Shown: positions 25,077 through 34,235, counted from the stretch's first letter. The stretch is DNA of 64,000 nucleotides from JBBDIX01 sp050486225 (GCA_050486225.1 JBJHCV010000008.1:78446-142445); one strand, 5' to 3'. The notes: generated from the letters alone by a model not told the origin. Translations and numbers: made by a program.

Positions 25077-26327
25077 TCAGGACCGGTGCGCTCGGTCGAG
25101 GGGGGACAGCACCCGCTGCATCGCCAGCAGCTTCAGGCGCGTCTCCTCGAGTTCGTCCTCGGGCAGTGACGCCCTGACCACCCCGACGCCCGCGAACAGG
25201 CGGGCACGTGCTCCCTCGAGGTGGGCACACCGCAGCGCGATGCCGAACTCGCCGTCACCGGCGTGGTCGAACCACCCGACAGGGGCGGCGTACCGGTGTC
25301 GGCCCATGCCCTCGAGTTCGGCGATGACGTCGAGCGCGACCTGGCGAGGGGTCCCACCCACCGCGGCGGTCGGGTGCAGCGCGCCAGCCAGTTCCAGCAC
25401 GTGCGGACGCCCGGTCGCGCGACCCGTGACGTCGGTCGCCAGGTGCTGCACGTTGTCGAGTCGCAGGAGCCCGGGACCGACGACCTCCGTCGGTTCGTCA
25501 CATCGCGCGTCGAGCACCTCGCGCACCGAGGCGACCGCGAGCCGGTGCTCCCACCCGTCCTTGTCGCTGTCGAGCAGTGCTCGGCCGAGCGCGTCGTCGC
25601 GGGTGCGGTCGCCGGACCGAGCGGTGGTCCCGGCGAGCACTCGTGAGGTCACCGCGTCGCCGTGCCGTGCGACCAGCAGTTCAGGGGTCGCGCCGACCAG
25701 ACCGTCGACGACGAACGTGTGGCAGGAGGGGAAGGTCGCCGTGAGTCGCCCGGCCACGTCCACGGGATCGAAGACCTCCCGGGACCACAGCGCGTGGTCC
25801 CGGGCGAGTACGACCTTGTCGAGGCGTCCGTCCTCGATCATCTCGATCGCACGGGCCACCGCCTCGAGCCACTGCAGGTCGGGCATCGAGGCGCCGGCGT
25901 ACCGGGGTCGGTCGTGGCGCGGTCGGGGGCGCGGCTGGGTGCCGGGCCCCGGGACGGGGGGTGCCCCCTCGGGATCCACCGTGGTGCACCACGTCACGCC
26001 GTCACGGCGGCCGACCACGGTGCGAGGCACGACGACCGTCGAGCCCGCGGTGTCGGGATCGAACGTGAACGACGCGAGGGCGACGCCTCGGGTCCCGGGC
26101 AGGTCGACCTCGTCGTGTACCTCGGCACCGAGGAGTAGGGCCGACACCCGGCGTGCGGCGTCGTCGAAGCGGCGGGGGCCGGTACCGGGGTCCAGATGGT
26201 GAGCGGTGCCCCACCCGACGAACCCGTCTCCGTCGCGCACCCAGGCCACGACGTCGTCGCGGTCCGGGGCGAGGTCGAGCAGCGGCCGGTCGTCGTCCAG
26301 GACCGTCGAACGGACACGCAGCGTCAC
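25077..26327 (-). CDS. menF: Isochorismate synthase
   Basis: A 416-residue chorismate-utilising enzyme that supplies isochorismate to MenD. The conserved C-terminal catalytic region includes EMIEDGRLDKVVLARD, TPELLVARHGDAVTSRVLAGT, a HLATDVTG segment, HPTAAVGGTPRQVAL and the closing FGIALRCAHLEG and FAGVGVV. The GTG start overlaps the stop of the upstream MerR-like gene by four bases on the reverse strand, so the two are co-transcribed. An isochorismate synthase for a siderophore would be the alternative, but the men neighbourhood argues against it. Confidence 0.9.
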   Translation of the reverse strand: MTLRVRSTVLDDDRPLLDLAPDRDDVVAWVRDGDGFVGWGTAHHLDPGTGPRRFDDAARRVSALLLGAEVHDEVDLPGTRGVALASFTFDPDTAGSTVVVPRTVVGRRDGVTWCTTVDPEGAPPVPGPGTQPRPRPRHDRPRYAGASMPDLQWLEAVARAIEMIEDGRLDKVVLARDHALWSREVFDPVDVAGRLTATFPSCHTFVVDGLVGATPELLVARHGDAVTSRVLAGTTARSGDRTRDDALGRALLDSDKDGWEHRLAVASVREVLDARCDEPTEVVGPGLLRLDNVQHLATDVTGRATGRPHVLELAGALHPTAAVGGTPRQVALDVIAELEGMGRHRYAAPVGWFDHAGDGEFGIALRCAHLEGARARLFAGVGVVRASLPEDELEETRLKLLAMQRVLSPLDRAHRS

Positions 26328-26893
26328 GCCGGGGTCCCGCCGCCGTCGGGCCCGTCGGAGCGTTCCGCGAGCACCCGCTCGGTGGCGACGGTCAGCAGGC
26401 GGCGTCGCAGGTGGTGTGCCACGAGCCGTTCGGTCGCCGGCAGCATCCGTTGATAGGCGTCGACCATGCGCCTGCCGGCCTCCTCGGCCGACGGTGCCGA
26501 ACCGTGCGAGGGGTCGCGCACGAACCGGAGGAACGCCTCGACCGCCGACCGGGCGATCTGGTCGACTGCGGCGTCGGTGTCGCGTGCGAGTGTCAGCAGT
26601 TCCCCGAGCGGGAGGCCGGCGTCGAGCAGGACCATGCCGGCACGCACGGCCTCGACGTCGGCCCGGGACCAGCGAGCGGTCCCGTCCGGGTCGACGTGGT
26701 GGGGCAGGAGCAGTCCCGCCCGGTTCACCGCGTCGAGCAGGGCACGTGTGGCTCCGGTCGCCTCGGCGAGTGCCTCGAGGTCCAGGTCGGCGTGCTCGTC
26801 GTCGGTGACGGCGTCGACCAGCGCCGCGTCCGCAGGGTCGGGCGGCGTCGGGGGTGACGACCCACCCGGACGTGGGGAGGCGGAGGAGTCCAT
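26324..26893 (-). CDS. MerR-like transcriptional regulator coupled to menF
   Basis: A 189-residue protein. After an acidic, Pro-rich leader (residues 1-30), residues 38-90 resemble a MerR winged helix (LEALAEATGATRALLDAVNRAGLL, then ARWSRADVEAVRAGMVLLDAGLPLGELLTLAR). A helical C-terminal domain of about 95 residues rich in Arg and Leu follows. No cysteines suitable for metal sensing are present. It is co-transcribed with menF and divergent from menG, with a 181-base spacer between. It may control menaquinone synthesis, but no operator could be identified. Family assignment is by pattern only. Confidence 0.65.
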   Translation of the reverse strand: MDSSASPRPGGSSPPTPPDPADAALVDAVTDDEHADLDLEALAEATGATRALLDAVNRAGLLLPHHVDPDGTARWSRADVEAVRAGMVLLDAGLPLGELLTLARDTDAAVDQIARSAVEAFLRFVRDPSHGSAPSAEEAGRRMVDAYQRMLPATERLVAHHLRRRLLTVATERVLAERSDGPDGGGTPA

Positions 26894-27074
26894 GGTGCGT
26901 GGTCCCTGGTCTCGACGGGCCGGGTCGTCGGGCGGGCCGGGCCGTCCGGTCGTTGCCACCTTCGTGGGCCGGAATCGGGAGCGAGGTCTGAAGGTAGCCT
27001 CCGACGATCCCACTGCCGGAGCGGGGTGGTCCGCGAACGCGGGTACCAGCGGCTCCACGACTCCGAGGCCCAGG

Positions 27075-27794
27075 GTGGACACGAGCGACACGCAACTGCC
27101 GGACCCCGGTCGACAGGGCAAGGACGCCGCACTGGTCCAGGCCATGTTCGATCGGGTTGCGGCGCGCTACGACGTGGCGAACACCGTGCTGTCGCTCGGA
27201 CAGGACGCGCGGTGGCGGCGGATCACTGCGGCGGCGGCCGGTCCAGAGGGCGGCCGGGTGCTCGACGTGGCGTCGGGCCCGGGCAACGTGGCACGCGAGA
27301 TGGTCGCCCGGGGAGCGGCGCACGTGTACGCCCTCGACCTGTCCCTCAACATGCTCACGGTCGGTGCGCGCCGGGGAGAGGATCGGATCAGCTGGATCAA
27401 CGGGGACGCACTCGCGCTACCGCTCCCGGACGCGTCGGTCGACGCGGTGACGATCAGCTTTGGTCTGCGCAACGTTCCCGACCCGCAGGCGGCGATCCGC
27501 GAGTTCGCGCGGGTGACGAGGCCGGGAGGTCGCATCGTGGTGTGCGAGTTCGCCTCGCCGGTGAACCCGGTGTTCCGCCGCATCTACCGGCGATACCTCG
27601 TGGGACTGCTTCCGCGGGTCGCACGGTTGGTGTCGTCGTCGGCCCCGGCCTACCAGTACCTCGCCGACTCCATCCTCGCGTGGCCCGACCGGCGCGTCGT
27701 GGCCGACTGGCTGACCGAGGCTGGTTGTGACGAGGTGCGGGTGCGTGACCTCTCCGGCGGGATCGTCGCCGTGCACCGTGGGGTGCGCCGGTGA
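27075..27794 (+). CDS. menG: Demethylmenaquinone methyltransferase
   Basis: A 239-residue UbiE/COQ5-family SAM-dependent methyltransferase performing the last step of menaquinone synthesis. Motif I is RVLDVASGPGNVAREM. The UbiE signatures are FDRVAARYDVANTVLSLGQDARWRR at the N-terminus (given here by its key words only: YDVANTVLSLG and WRR) and ISFGLRNVPDPQAAIREF with RPGGRIVVCEFASP. The GTG at 27075 gives a leader close to the family consensus. TAGCCT at 26995-27000 may be the -10 box. It lies directly before the Rex-controlled unit. Confidence 0.92.
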   Translation: MDTSDTQLPDPGRQGKDAALVQAMFDRVAARYDVANTVLSLGQDARWRRITAAAAGPEGGRVLDVASGPGNVAREMVARGAAHVYALDLSLNMLTVGARRGEDRISWINGDALALPLPDASVDAVTISFGLRNVPDPQAAIREFARVTRPGGRIVVCEFASPVNPVFRRIYRRYLVGLLPRVARLVSSSAPAYQYLADSILAWPDRRVVADWLTEAGCDEVRVRDLSGGIVAVHRGVRR

Positions 27795-27850
27795 CGCCGC
27801 AGGTGGTCCGATGGCACACCACCGACGTGCCCGGATAGACTCCCGCGGAC

Positions 27851-27870
27851 TTCGTGAATGTCTTCACAAG
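27851..27870. promoter_or_regulatory. Rex operator before the prenyl-reductase/nuo1 unit
   Basis: The sequence TTCGTGAATGTCTTCACAAG contains the perfect half-sites GTGAA (27854-27858) and TTCAC (27863-27867) with a four-base spacer. This is the architecture of the actinobacterial Rex operator (TGTGAACNNNTTCACA-like, established in Streptomyces). It lies about 87 bases before the ATG at 27957 and 57 bases after menG, and it is the only such site I found in an intergenic region. Because rex is in the same window, NADH-dependent control of the downstream genes is likely (inference). Confidence 0.75.
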
Positions 27871-27956
27871 GTGGCGGGTGGGATGTCCGACGACCGCCCG
27901 CCTGCCTGCCGGTTCGCTCCGCGCCCGCCACGACCATCGCCCACCAGGACGACACG

Positions 27957-29237
27957 ATGCCCGCCAACGACGGACACGGCACGGTCCTCGATGCCGACGT
28001 CGTCGTCGTCGGGGCCGGTCCGGGGGGAGCGGCTGCAGCGGCACACCTCGCGCTGCGCGGCCGTGACGTGGTGCTGCTCGACAAGGACCGCTTCCCGCGG
28101 GACAAGGTGTGCGGGGACGGGCTGACCCCACGGGTGATCCGTGAACTGCTCCGGCTCGGCATGGACGACGAGGCGCACGGACGCGTCGACGGCTGGGCCA
28201 CCCAACGGGGCCTGCGCATCCACGGGGGCCACACGGCCATGGAACTGCCGTGGCCCGAACTCGATGACTGGCCGTCGTGGGGCGCCACGGCGACCCGCCG
28301 GGTCTTCGACGAGGCCGTGGCGCGTCGCGCGACAGCGGCCGGGGCCACCCTGATCGAGGGCGCGCGGGTCACGGCCCCCCTGTGGCGTGACGACACGCAT
28401 GACCGCGTGGTCGGAGTCGAGTCGCTGCTCGAGGGCGACGAACGACTCCGGGTCCGGGCACCGGTCGTGATCGCGGCCGACGGGGCCAGCGGGACGTTCG
28501 CGCGGCACCTGGGATCCCACCGCCGCCAGGATCGCCCGATGGCGGTCGCCGCGCGCACGTACTACCGGTCGTCACGCGCCGACGACGAGTGGATCAGTTC
28601 GTTCCTGGACCTGCGTGACGGAGCCGGCAACCTGCTGTCGGGCTACGGATGGGTGTTCCCCCTGGACGACGGCACCATCAACGTCGGGCTCGGCCTGCTG
28701 TCGACGTCCAAGGACTTCCAGTCGACGGCGTACCGACGCATGCTCGCGTCGTGGGCGGACGGGCTCGCCGACGAGTGGGAGACGACCGAGGACCGCCGGG
28801 TCGGCCCGATCGGTTCAGGACCGATCCCGATGGGGTTCAACCGCACCCCGTTGCACCAGCGCGGCGTGCTGCTCGTCGGGGACGCAGGAGGGATGGTCAA
28901 CCCGTTCAACGGCGAGGGCATCTCCTACGCGATGGAGGCGGGTGCGCTGGCCGCCGAGGTGGCCGACGACGCCATCGCCGCCCGCAGCACGCGCATCCTG
29001 GACACCTACGACCAGCGGCTCCGCAGCCGGTGGGGTGGCTACTACACCCTGGGTCGGGTGTTCGCCGAACTCGTGGGGAACCCGACCGTCATGCACGTGT
29101 GCACCGAGTACGGCATGCCCATCCGGCCGCTCATGGAACTCGTGCTGAAGCTGATGGCGCACCTGACCGACGACGACCCGAGCGATGCGAAGGACGTGGT
29201 CATCAACACCCTGCAGCGCCTGGCCCCGGCGGCATGA
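27957..29237 (+). CDS. Geranylgeranyl reductase-family FAD oxidoreductase (MenJ-like)
   Basis: A 426-residue flavoprotein. It has the N-terminal FAD motif VVVVGAGPGGAAAAAHLA, the family element FPRDKVCGDGLTPRVI, and the second FAD region GVLLVGDAGGMVNPFNGEGISYAMEAG. This family saturates prenyl double bonds of chlorophyll, archaeal lipids or, as mycobacterial MenJ, the menaquinone side chain. With men genes before it and nuo genes after it, partial hydrogenation of menaquinone is the best guess (inference). AGGA precedes the ATG at a slightly long distance. The Rex-type operator just upstream should control it together with nuo1. Confidence 0.85.
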   Translation: MPANDGHGTVLDADVVVVGAGPGGAAAAAHLALRGRDVVLLDKDRFPRDKVCGDGLTPRVIRELLRLGMDDEAHGRVDGWATQRGLRIHGGHTAMELPWPELDDWPSWGATATRRVFDEAVARRATAAGATLIEGARVTAPLWRDDTHDRVVGVESLLEGDERLRVRAPVVIAADGASGTFARHLGSHRRQDRPMAVAARTYYRSSRADDEWISSFLDLRDGAGNLLSGYGWVFPLDDGTINVGLGLLSTSKDFQSTAYRRMLASWADGLADEWETTEDRRVGPIGSGPIPMGFNRTPLHQRGVLLVGDAGGMVNPFNGEGISYAMEAGALAAEVADDAIAARSTRILDTYDQRLRSRWGGYYTLGRVFAELVGNPTVMHVCTEYGMPIRPLMELVLKLMAHLTDDDPSDAKDVVINTLQRLAPAA

Positions 29238-29406
29238 CGATGGACCTCGTGACTGCCCGTGCCCCGCGCGTCTTGCGACGCGCGTCGAGCGACCCCTACG
29301 GTTGCCCATCGGGCCTGCCGGAGGACGCTCACGCGCGGACGCGTCGCTCCGTCACGCTGGTACGCCGCGGCGACGGCACCCGCACCGACCAGGAGGGCGT
29401 GTTCAC

Positions 29407-29766
29407 GTGCTGAACGAGTTCCTGCCCATCGCGCTGCTGGCCGGGCTGGCGGTGCTGTTCGCCGCGGGTTCACTCGCGGTGAGCAGCCTCGTTGGCCCGC
29501 GGGCCCCAAACCCGACCAAGCTGTCGGCGTACGAGTGCGGCAACGAACCGCTCGCTCGCGTCCCGGAGACACGGTTCCCGGTCAAGTTCTACCTCGTCGC
29601 GATGCTCTTCCTCGTGTTCGACATCGAGGCGGTGTTCCTCTACCCGTGGGCCGTCGTCTTCCGTGAGCTCGGATGGTTCGGGCTCGGGCAGATGGCCCTG
29701 TTCATCGGGGTGCTCGGCGTCGCGTTCATCTACGAGATCGGCCGGGGAGGCCTCGAATGGGACTAG
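29407..29766 (+). CDS. nuoA: NADH-quinone oxidoreductase subunit A (complex I copy 1)
   Basis: A 119-residue, three-helix membrane subunit. Family elements are the first helix, the loop KLSAYECGNEP with its conserved Cys, then RFPVKFYLVAMLFLVFDIEAVFLYPWA. The GTG at 29407 has AGGAGGG about ten bases before it. It is the first of fourteen genes in the canonical order A to N; its stop lies inside nuoB (10-base overlap). Confidence 0.92.
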   Translation: MLNEFLPIALLAGLAVLFAAGSLAVSSLVGPRAPNPTKLSAYECGNEPLARVPETRFPVKFYLVAMLFLVFDIEAVFLYPWAVVFRELGWFGLGQMALFIGVLGVAFIYEIGRGGLEWD

Positions 29767-30245
29767 AGACGAAGCTCCCCAACGGGATCCTGCTCACCAA
29801 CCTGGAACGGTTCGTGAACTACTCCCGGTCGACGTCGCTGTGGCCGGCGACCTTCGGGCTCGCGTGCTGCGCGATCGAGATGATGGCGGTCGGTGGTCCG
29901 CGTCACGACGTGTCACGCTTCGGGATGGAGGTCTTCCGGGCCTCGCCCCGTCAGGCCGACCTGATGATCGTCGCCGGCCGGGTGTCCAACAAGATGGCAC
30001 CCATCCTGCGACGGATCCACGACCAGATGTCGGACCCCAAGTGGGTGCTCTCGATGGGGGTCTGCGCCACGTCCGGCGGGATGTTCAACAACTACGCGCT
30101 GGTGCAGGGCGTCGACCACATCGTGCCGGTGGACATGTACGTCCCGGGTTGCCCGCCCCGGCCCGAGATGCTCATGGACGGGATCCTCCAGCTCCACGCG
30201 AAGATCCGGGGCGAGACCTTCGAGCAGCAGGGGGCGCGGGCGTGA
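29757..30245 (+). CDS. nuoB: NADH-quinone oxidoreductase subunit B (copy 1)
   Basis: A 162-residue subunit binding the terminal cluster N2, which passes electrons to menaquinone. Ligand cysteines are the tandem pair in FGLACCAIEMM, one in SMGVCATSGG and one in VPGCPPRPEM. The ATG overlaps the end of nuoA. Compared with copy 2 it is shorter at the C-terminus and has VCATSGG instead of CSNCGG. Confidence 0.94.
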   Translation: MGLETKLPNGILLTNLERFVNYSRSTSLWPATFGLACCAIEMMAVGGPRHDVSRFGMEVFRASPRQADLMIVAGRVSNKMAPILRRIHDQMSDPKWVLSMGVCATSGGMFNNYALVQGVDHIVPVDMYVPGCPPRPEMLMDGILQLHAKIRGETFEQQGARA

Positions 30246-30877
30246 GCGACGTCACGGTTCCCTCGCGAGGTCGAGGCCTCTCCGGTGAGGCGTTGGACAA
30301 CGACGCGCTGGCTGCTCGCATCCACGAGCGCTTCGCCGACGTCTCGACCCGCGTCGAGTACGGCACGCTCGTGGTGCACGCGGCGCCGGACCTGATCGTC
30401 GACCTGCTCACGTTCTGTCGCGACGACGACGAACTGTCCTGTGCGCTGCTCGCGGACCTGTCCGCGGTGCACTGGCCCGCCGGTGACCACGTCGTCGAAC
30501 GGCAGCCGTCGACGACCGGGTGGCCCGAACACCGGGTGTCGCGCGACGAGGGAGTGATCGAGGTCGCCTACGTCCTGCGGTCCCTGGCACGCAACCACTG
30601 GTTCCGGGTGGTCACGGCGACCCCGGACACCGAACCGCGCCTGCCGTCGGTCACGGGTGTCCACGAGACCGCCAACTTCCACGAGCGCGAGGTGTACGAC
30701 TTCTTCGGGGTCGAGTTCGACGGTCACCCGGACCTGACGCGCATCCTCATGCCCGACGACTGGGTCGGCCACCCGCAGCGCAAGGACTACCCCCTCGGTG
30801 GGGTCGACATCGCCTACGAGCACGGCCACTTCATCCCGCCGCCGGACGAGCGTGCACTGCGGGAGGTGGTCGAATGA
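30242..30877 (+). CDS. nuoC: NADH-quinone oxidoreductase subunit C (copy 1)
   Basis: A 211-residue hydrophilic subunit with the family sequence TANFHEREVYDFFGVEFDGHPDL and the closing RILMPDDWVGHPQRKDYPLGG. It bridges NuoB/NuoD to the peripheral arm and has no cofactor. The GTG start overlaps the nuoB stop. The length is normal, whereas copy 2 carries a long acidic tail. Confidence 0.93.
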   Translation: MSDVTVPSRGRGLSGEALDNDALAARIHERFADVSTRVEYGTLVVHAAPDLIVDLLTFCRDDDELSCALLADLSAVHWPAGDHVVERQPSTTGWPEHRVSRDEGVIEVAYVLRSLARNHWFRVVTATPDTEPRLPSVTGVHETANFHEREVYDFFGVEFDGHPDLTRILMPDDWVGHPQRKDYPLGGVDIAYEHGHFIPPPDERALREVVE

Positions 30878-32160
30878 CGGGGCCGACCACACCCGAGGAC
30901 GTCTTCGTCGAGGGAGCGGACTGGGAGGAGGTCGTCGACGCCGTCGGCTCCGACCGACTCACGATCAACATGGGTCCGCAGCACCCGTCGACCCACGGGG
31001 TGCTGCGCCTCGTGCTCGAACTCGACGGGGAGACGGTCACCGACCTGAAGCCCGTCATCGGATACCTGCACACCGGGATCGAGAAGAACGCCGAGTACCG
31101 CACGTGGGTGCAGGGCTGCACGTTCTTCACCCGCATGGACTACCTGGCGCCGCTGTTCAACGAACTGGGCTACTGCCTCGCGGTCGAGCGACTGCTCGAC
31201 GTCGAGGTGCCCGAACGCGCGAACGCGGTGCGCGTGATCCTGACCGAGTTCAACCGGATCTCCAGCCACCTCGTGTGGCTCGCGACCGGAGGCATGGAAC
31301 TCGGGTCGACGACGATGATGACGTTCGGCTTCCGGGAACGCGAACACATCCTCGACCTCTTCGAGGCCCAGTCCGGGCTGCGGATGAACCACGCCTACAT
31401 CCGGCCCGGGGGGCTCGCGCAGGACGTGACGTCCGACTTCGTCGACCAGTGCGAGGCGCTGCTGCGCAAGCTGCCGGAGAAGATCGGCGAGTACGAGGAC
31501 CTGCTCCTGCGCAACCCGATCTGGGTCGACCGCCTCGAGGGTGTGGGGGTCATCTCCGCCGATCGCTGCATCGCGCTGGGGGTGACGGGTCCGCTGCTGC
31601 GTGCGGCGGGCGTCCCGTGGGACCTGCGACGGGCCCAGCCGTACTGCGGCATCGACCAGTACGACTTCGAGGTGGCGACCGAGTCCACGGCCGACTCGTA
31701 TGCGCGGTTCCTCGTCCGCCTCGAGGAGATGCGCCAGTCGCTGCGGATCATCCGCCAGGCACTCGACACGCTGCCCGGCGGCCGCGTGATGGTCGAGGAC
31801 CGTCGCATCGCGTGGCCCTCCCAGCAGTCGCTGGGCGCGGATGGCGTGGGCAACGACCCCGAGTACATCCGGCACATCATGGGCGAGTCCATGGAGTCGC
31901 TCATCAACCACTTCAAACTGGTCACCCAGGGGTTCACCGTCCCTGCCGGCCAGGTCTACGTGCCGGTGGAGTCCCCCCGTGGGGAACTGGGATACGCCGT
32001 CACCTCGACCGGCACCAACAAGCCCTACCGCGTGCACGTGCGCGAACCCAGCTTCGTCAACCTGCAGGCCGCGCAAGAGATGTCGACGGGCCACATGGTC
32101 GCCGACGTCATCGCGGTCATCGCGTCGATCGACCCCGTCATGGGTGGCGTCGACCGCTGA
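30874..32160 (+). CDS. nuoD: NADH-quinone oxidoreductase subunit D (copy 1)
   Basis: A 428-residue subunit forming the quinone site with NuoB. It shows NMGPQHPSTHGVLRLVLELDGE, the IGYLHTGIEKNAEYRT segment and PRGELGYAVTSTGTNKPYR. The CxxC pairs that hold Ni-Fe in related hydrogenases are absent, as expected. The ATG overlaps the nuoC stop by four bases, and 23 bases separate it from nuoE. Confidence 0.95.
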   Translation: MTGPTTPEDVFVEGADWEEVVDAVGSDRLTINMGPQHPSTHGVLRLVLELDGETVTDLKPVIGYLHTGIEKNAEYRTWVQGCTFFTRMDYLAPLFNELGYCLAVERLLDVEVPERANAVRVILTEFNRISSHLVWLATGGMELGSTTMMTFGFREREHILDLFEAQSGLRMNHAYIRPGGLAQDVTSDFVDQCEALLRKLPEKIGEYEDLLLRNPIWVDRLEGVGVISADRCIALGVTGPLLRAAGVPWDLRRAQPYCGIDQYDFEVATESTADSYARFLVRLEEMRQSLRIIRQALDTLPGGRVMVEDRRIAWPSQQSLGADGVGNDPEYIRHIMGESMESLINHFKLVTQGFTVPAGQVYVPVESPRGELGYAVTSTGTNKPYRVHVREPSFVNLQAAQEMSTGHMVADVIAVIASIDPVMGGVDR

Positions 32161-32183
32161 ACCGTTCCAGGAGCCACTGACCG

Positions 32184-32918
32184 ATGCCCATCTCCGACGA
32201 CACGCGTCGCGACGCCGAGCGCCTCGTGCAGCGGTATCCCGTTGCGCGGGCGGCGCTGTTGCCGTTGCTCCACCTCGTGCAGTCCGAGGAGGGTCACGTC
32301 AGCAACGACGGCATCGCGTTCTGTGCCGACATGGTGGGCATCTCCCACGCGGAGGCCGCCGCGGTGGCGACCTTCTACACGATGTACAAGCGCGAGCCGT
32401 TCGGGGACTACCTGCTCAGCGTGTGCACCAATCCGACCTGCCGGATCGCCGGAGGCCAGGAGATCCACGACCGGTGGGTCGCCGCGTGCGGACCCGACCA
32501 CGTCGATCGTGACGGCGCGGGTGTGATGGTGGAGCACGTCGAGTGCCTGGGCATCTGCGACGCGGCGCCGGTGGTGCAGGTCAACTACGAGATGTACGGC
32601 CCGGTGACCGCCGACGAGGCCGACGCGCTGCTCGTCGCGGCGAAGGCGGGCAACCCTCCGCCCTCGAACGTGTCGGGGCACACCCCCGGCACGTTCCGCG
32701 AGGTCGAACGCGAACTGTCCGGCATCGACGACGGCGTGCACGACCAGCTCGTCGAGGCAGCCCGCCGGGAGGTCGCCGCCGACGTCCCGCCTGCGTACCG
32801 CACCGGCGAGACGGACCTGCCGGTCACCCACCCGGGCGGTGACCCGCGGGGGATCGGCGGCCAGCAGCATCGTGACGACGTGGCGCGCAGCCGTGGTGCC
32901 GGGAGGGCGGGGGCATGA
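32184..32918 (+). CDS. nuoE: NADH-quinone oxidoreductase subunit E (copy 1)
   Basis: A 244-residue thioredoxin-fold subunit carrying [2Fe-2S] cluster N1a through Cys81, Cys86, Cys121 and Cys125 (SVCTNPTCRIAGG and ECLGICDAAP). It pairs with NuoF in the NADH-oxidising module. Residues beyond about 160 form a tail of some 80 residues (PPPSNVSGHTPGTF, then basic and Gly-rich), longer than in the short family forms. The end overlaps the nuoF ATG. Confidence 0.94.
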   Translation: MPISDDTRRDAERLVQRYPVARAALLPLLHLVQSEEGHVSNDGIAFCADMVGISHAEAAAVATFYTMYKREPFGDYLLSVCTNPTCRIAGGQEIHDRWVAACGPDHVDRDGAGVMVEHVECLGICDAAPVVQVNYEMYGPVTADEADALLVAAKAGNPPPSNVSGHTPGTFREVERELSGIDDGVHDQLVEAARREVAADVPPAYRTGETDLPVTHPGGDPRGIGGQQHRDDVARSRGAGRAGA

Positions 32919-34234
32919 GTGCCACGGGGCTCGTGAGCGCGATGTCGTACCGGTACGACATCGAGGGCGTGGACGACATCGACGTCTACGAACAGCACGA
33001 CGGCTACGCCGGGTTGCGGCGCGCACTCGAGATGGGCCACACGGAGATCATCGACGCGGTGAAGGCGTCGGGCATCCGCGGCCGCGGTGGCGCTGGGTTC
33101 CCCACGGGGCTGAAGTGGTCGTTCGTCGCCCAGGGGACGGGCAAGCCCGTGTACGTCGTGTGCAACGCCGACGAGGGCGAGCCGGGGACCTTCAAGGACC
33201 GCCCGCTCATGGAACGCGACCCCCACCAGCTGGTGGAGGGGATGATCGTCGCGGGTCTCGCCCTCAACTCGGAGCACGGCTACATCTACCTGCGCGGTGA
33301 GTTCGCGCACGCCGGACGGTCCCTGTCGAAGGCCATCCGTCAGGCATACGAGAAGGGCTACCTCGGTGCCGACGTCATGGGGTCGGGTCGTCGCTTCGAC
33401 CTGACGCTGCACCGCGGCGCCGGCGCCTACATCTGTGGCGAGGAGACCGCGCTGCTCGACTCGCTCGAGGGTCGCCGCGGACAGCCCCGACTGCGGCCGC
33501 CGTTCCCCGCGGCACACGGGCTGTTCGGGTGCCCGACGACCGTGAACAACGTCGAGTCGATCGCCGCGGTGCCGTTCGTGCTCCGGCACGGGCCGGACTG
33601 GTGGCGTCAGTGGGGCACGGAGAAGTCGCCCGGCCCCAAGCTGATGTGCATCTCGGGCGAGGTCAACGCCCCCGGCAACTACGAGGTCGCGCTCGGCACC
33701 CCGGTGCGCGAGATGATCGAGATCGCCGGTGGGATGCGAGAGGGACGCGAACTGCGGTTCTGGTTCCCCGGCGGGTCGTCGACGCCGATGCTCCCGGCCG
33801 ACCAGGCAGACCTTCCGTACACGTTCGAGGACATCCAGGAGGCGGGCTCGCTGCTCGGCACGGGCGCACTCATGCTGTACTCCGACCAGACCTGTGTCGT
33901 CGACACCGTCTGGCGCTTCACCCAGTTCTACGAGCACGAGTCGTGCGGCAAGTGCACCCCCTGCCGCGAGGGCAGCATGTGGCTGTCGCAGATCTACCGC
34001 CGCATCGAGACGGGGTCTGGACGCATGGAGGACCTCGACCTGCTCGAGGACCTGTGCGCGAACATCTTCGGACGCGTGTTCTGCGCGCTCGGCGACGGGA
34101 TGACCTCGCCCATCGTGTCCAGCCTGAAGTACTTCCGCGACGACTACGTCGAGCACATCCGCCGTGGCAGGTGCCCACTCGGCACCACCGAGCCGCGTCG
34201 TGACGTGCCCATGCTCGTGCCGGGAAGGGCCTGA
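32915..34234 (+). CDS. nuoF: NADH-quinone oxidoreductase subunit F, NADH/FMN-binding (copy 1)
   Basis: A 439-residue subunit that oxidises NADH. The glycine-rich FMN/NADH loop is RGRGGAGFPTGLKWSF, then VCNADEGEPGTFKDR and GAGAYICGEETALLDSLEG. Cluster N3 ligands are in HESCGKCTPCREG, with a further Cys in FGRVFCALGDG. Its presence, absent from copy 2, makes copy 1 an NADH-using complex I and fits control by the NADH sensor Rex. Confidence 0.95.
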   Translation: MSATGLVSAMSYRYDIEGVDDIDVYEQHDGYAGLRRALEMGHTEIIDAVKASGIRGRGGAGFPTGLKWSFVAQGTGKPVYVVCNADEGEPGTFKDRPLMERDPHQLVEGMIVAGLALNSEHGYIYLRGEFAHAGRSLSKAIRQAYEKGYLGADVMGSGRRFDLTLHRGAGAYICGEETALLDSLEGRRGQPRLRPPFPAAHGLFGCPTTVNNVESIAAVPFVLRHGPDWWRQWGTEKSPGPKLMCISGEVNAPGNYEVALGTPVREMIEIAGGMREGRELRFWFPGGSSTPMLPADQADLPYTFEDIQEAGSLLGTGALMLYSDQTCVVDTVWRFTQFYEHESCGKCTPCREGSMWLSQIYRRIETGSGRMEDLDLLEDLCANIFGRVFCALGDGMTSPIVSSLKYFRDDYVEHIRRGRCPLGTTEPRRDVPMLVPGRA

Positions 34235-34235
34235 C

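Noticed and set aside
25051..25077. ACCCGG...CCGGGT inverted repeat between menD and menF as a bidirectional terminator
   Set aside because: Only a 6-bp stem with a 15-base loop that runs to the menF stop codon; too weak to list.
22645..26202. 1185-codon forward open frame across menC, menD and the antisense of menF
   Set aside because: It covers three genes with clear catalytic motifs in other frames and its own translation is Arg/Ser/Pro-rich without domains.
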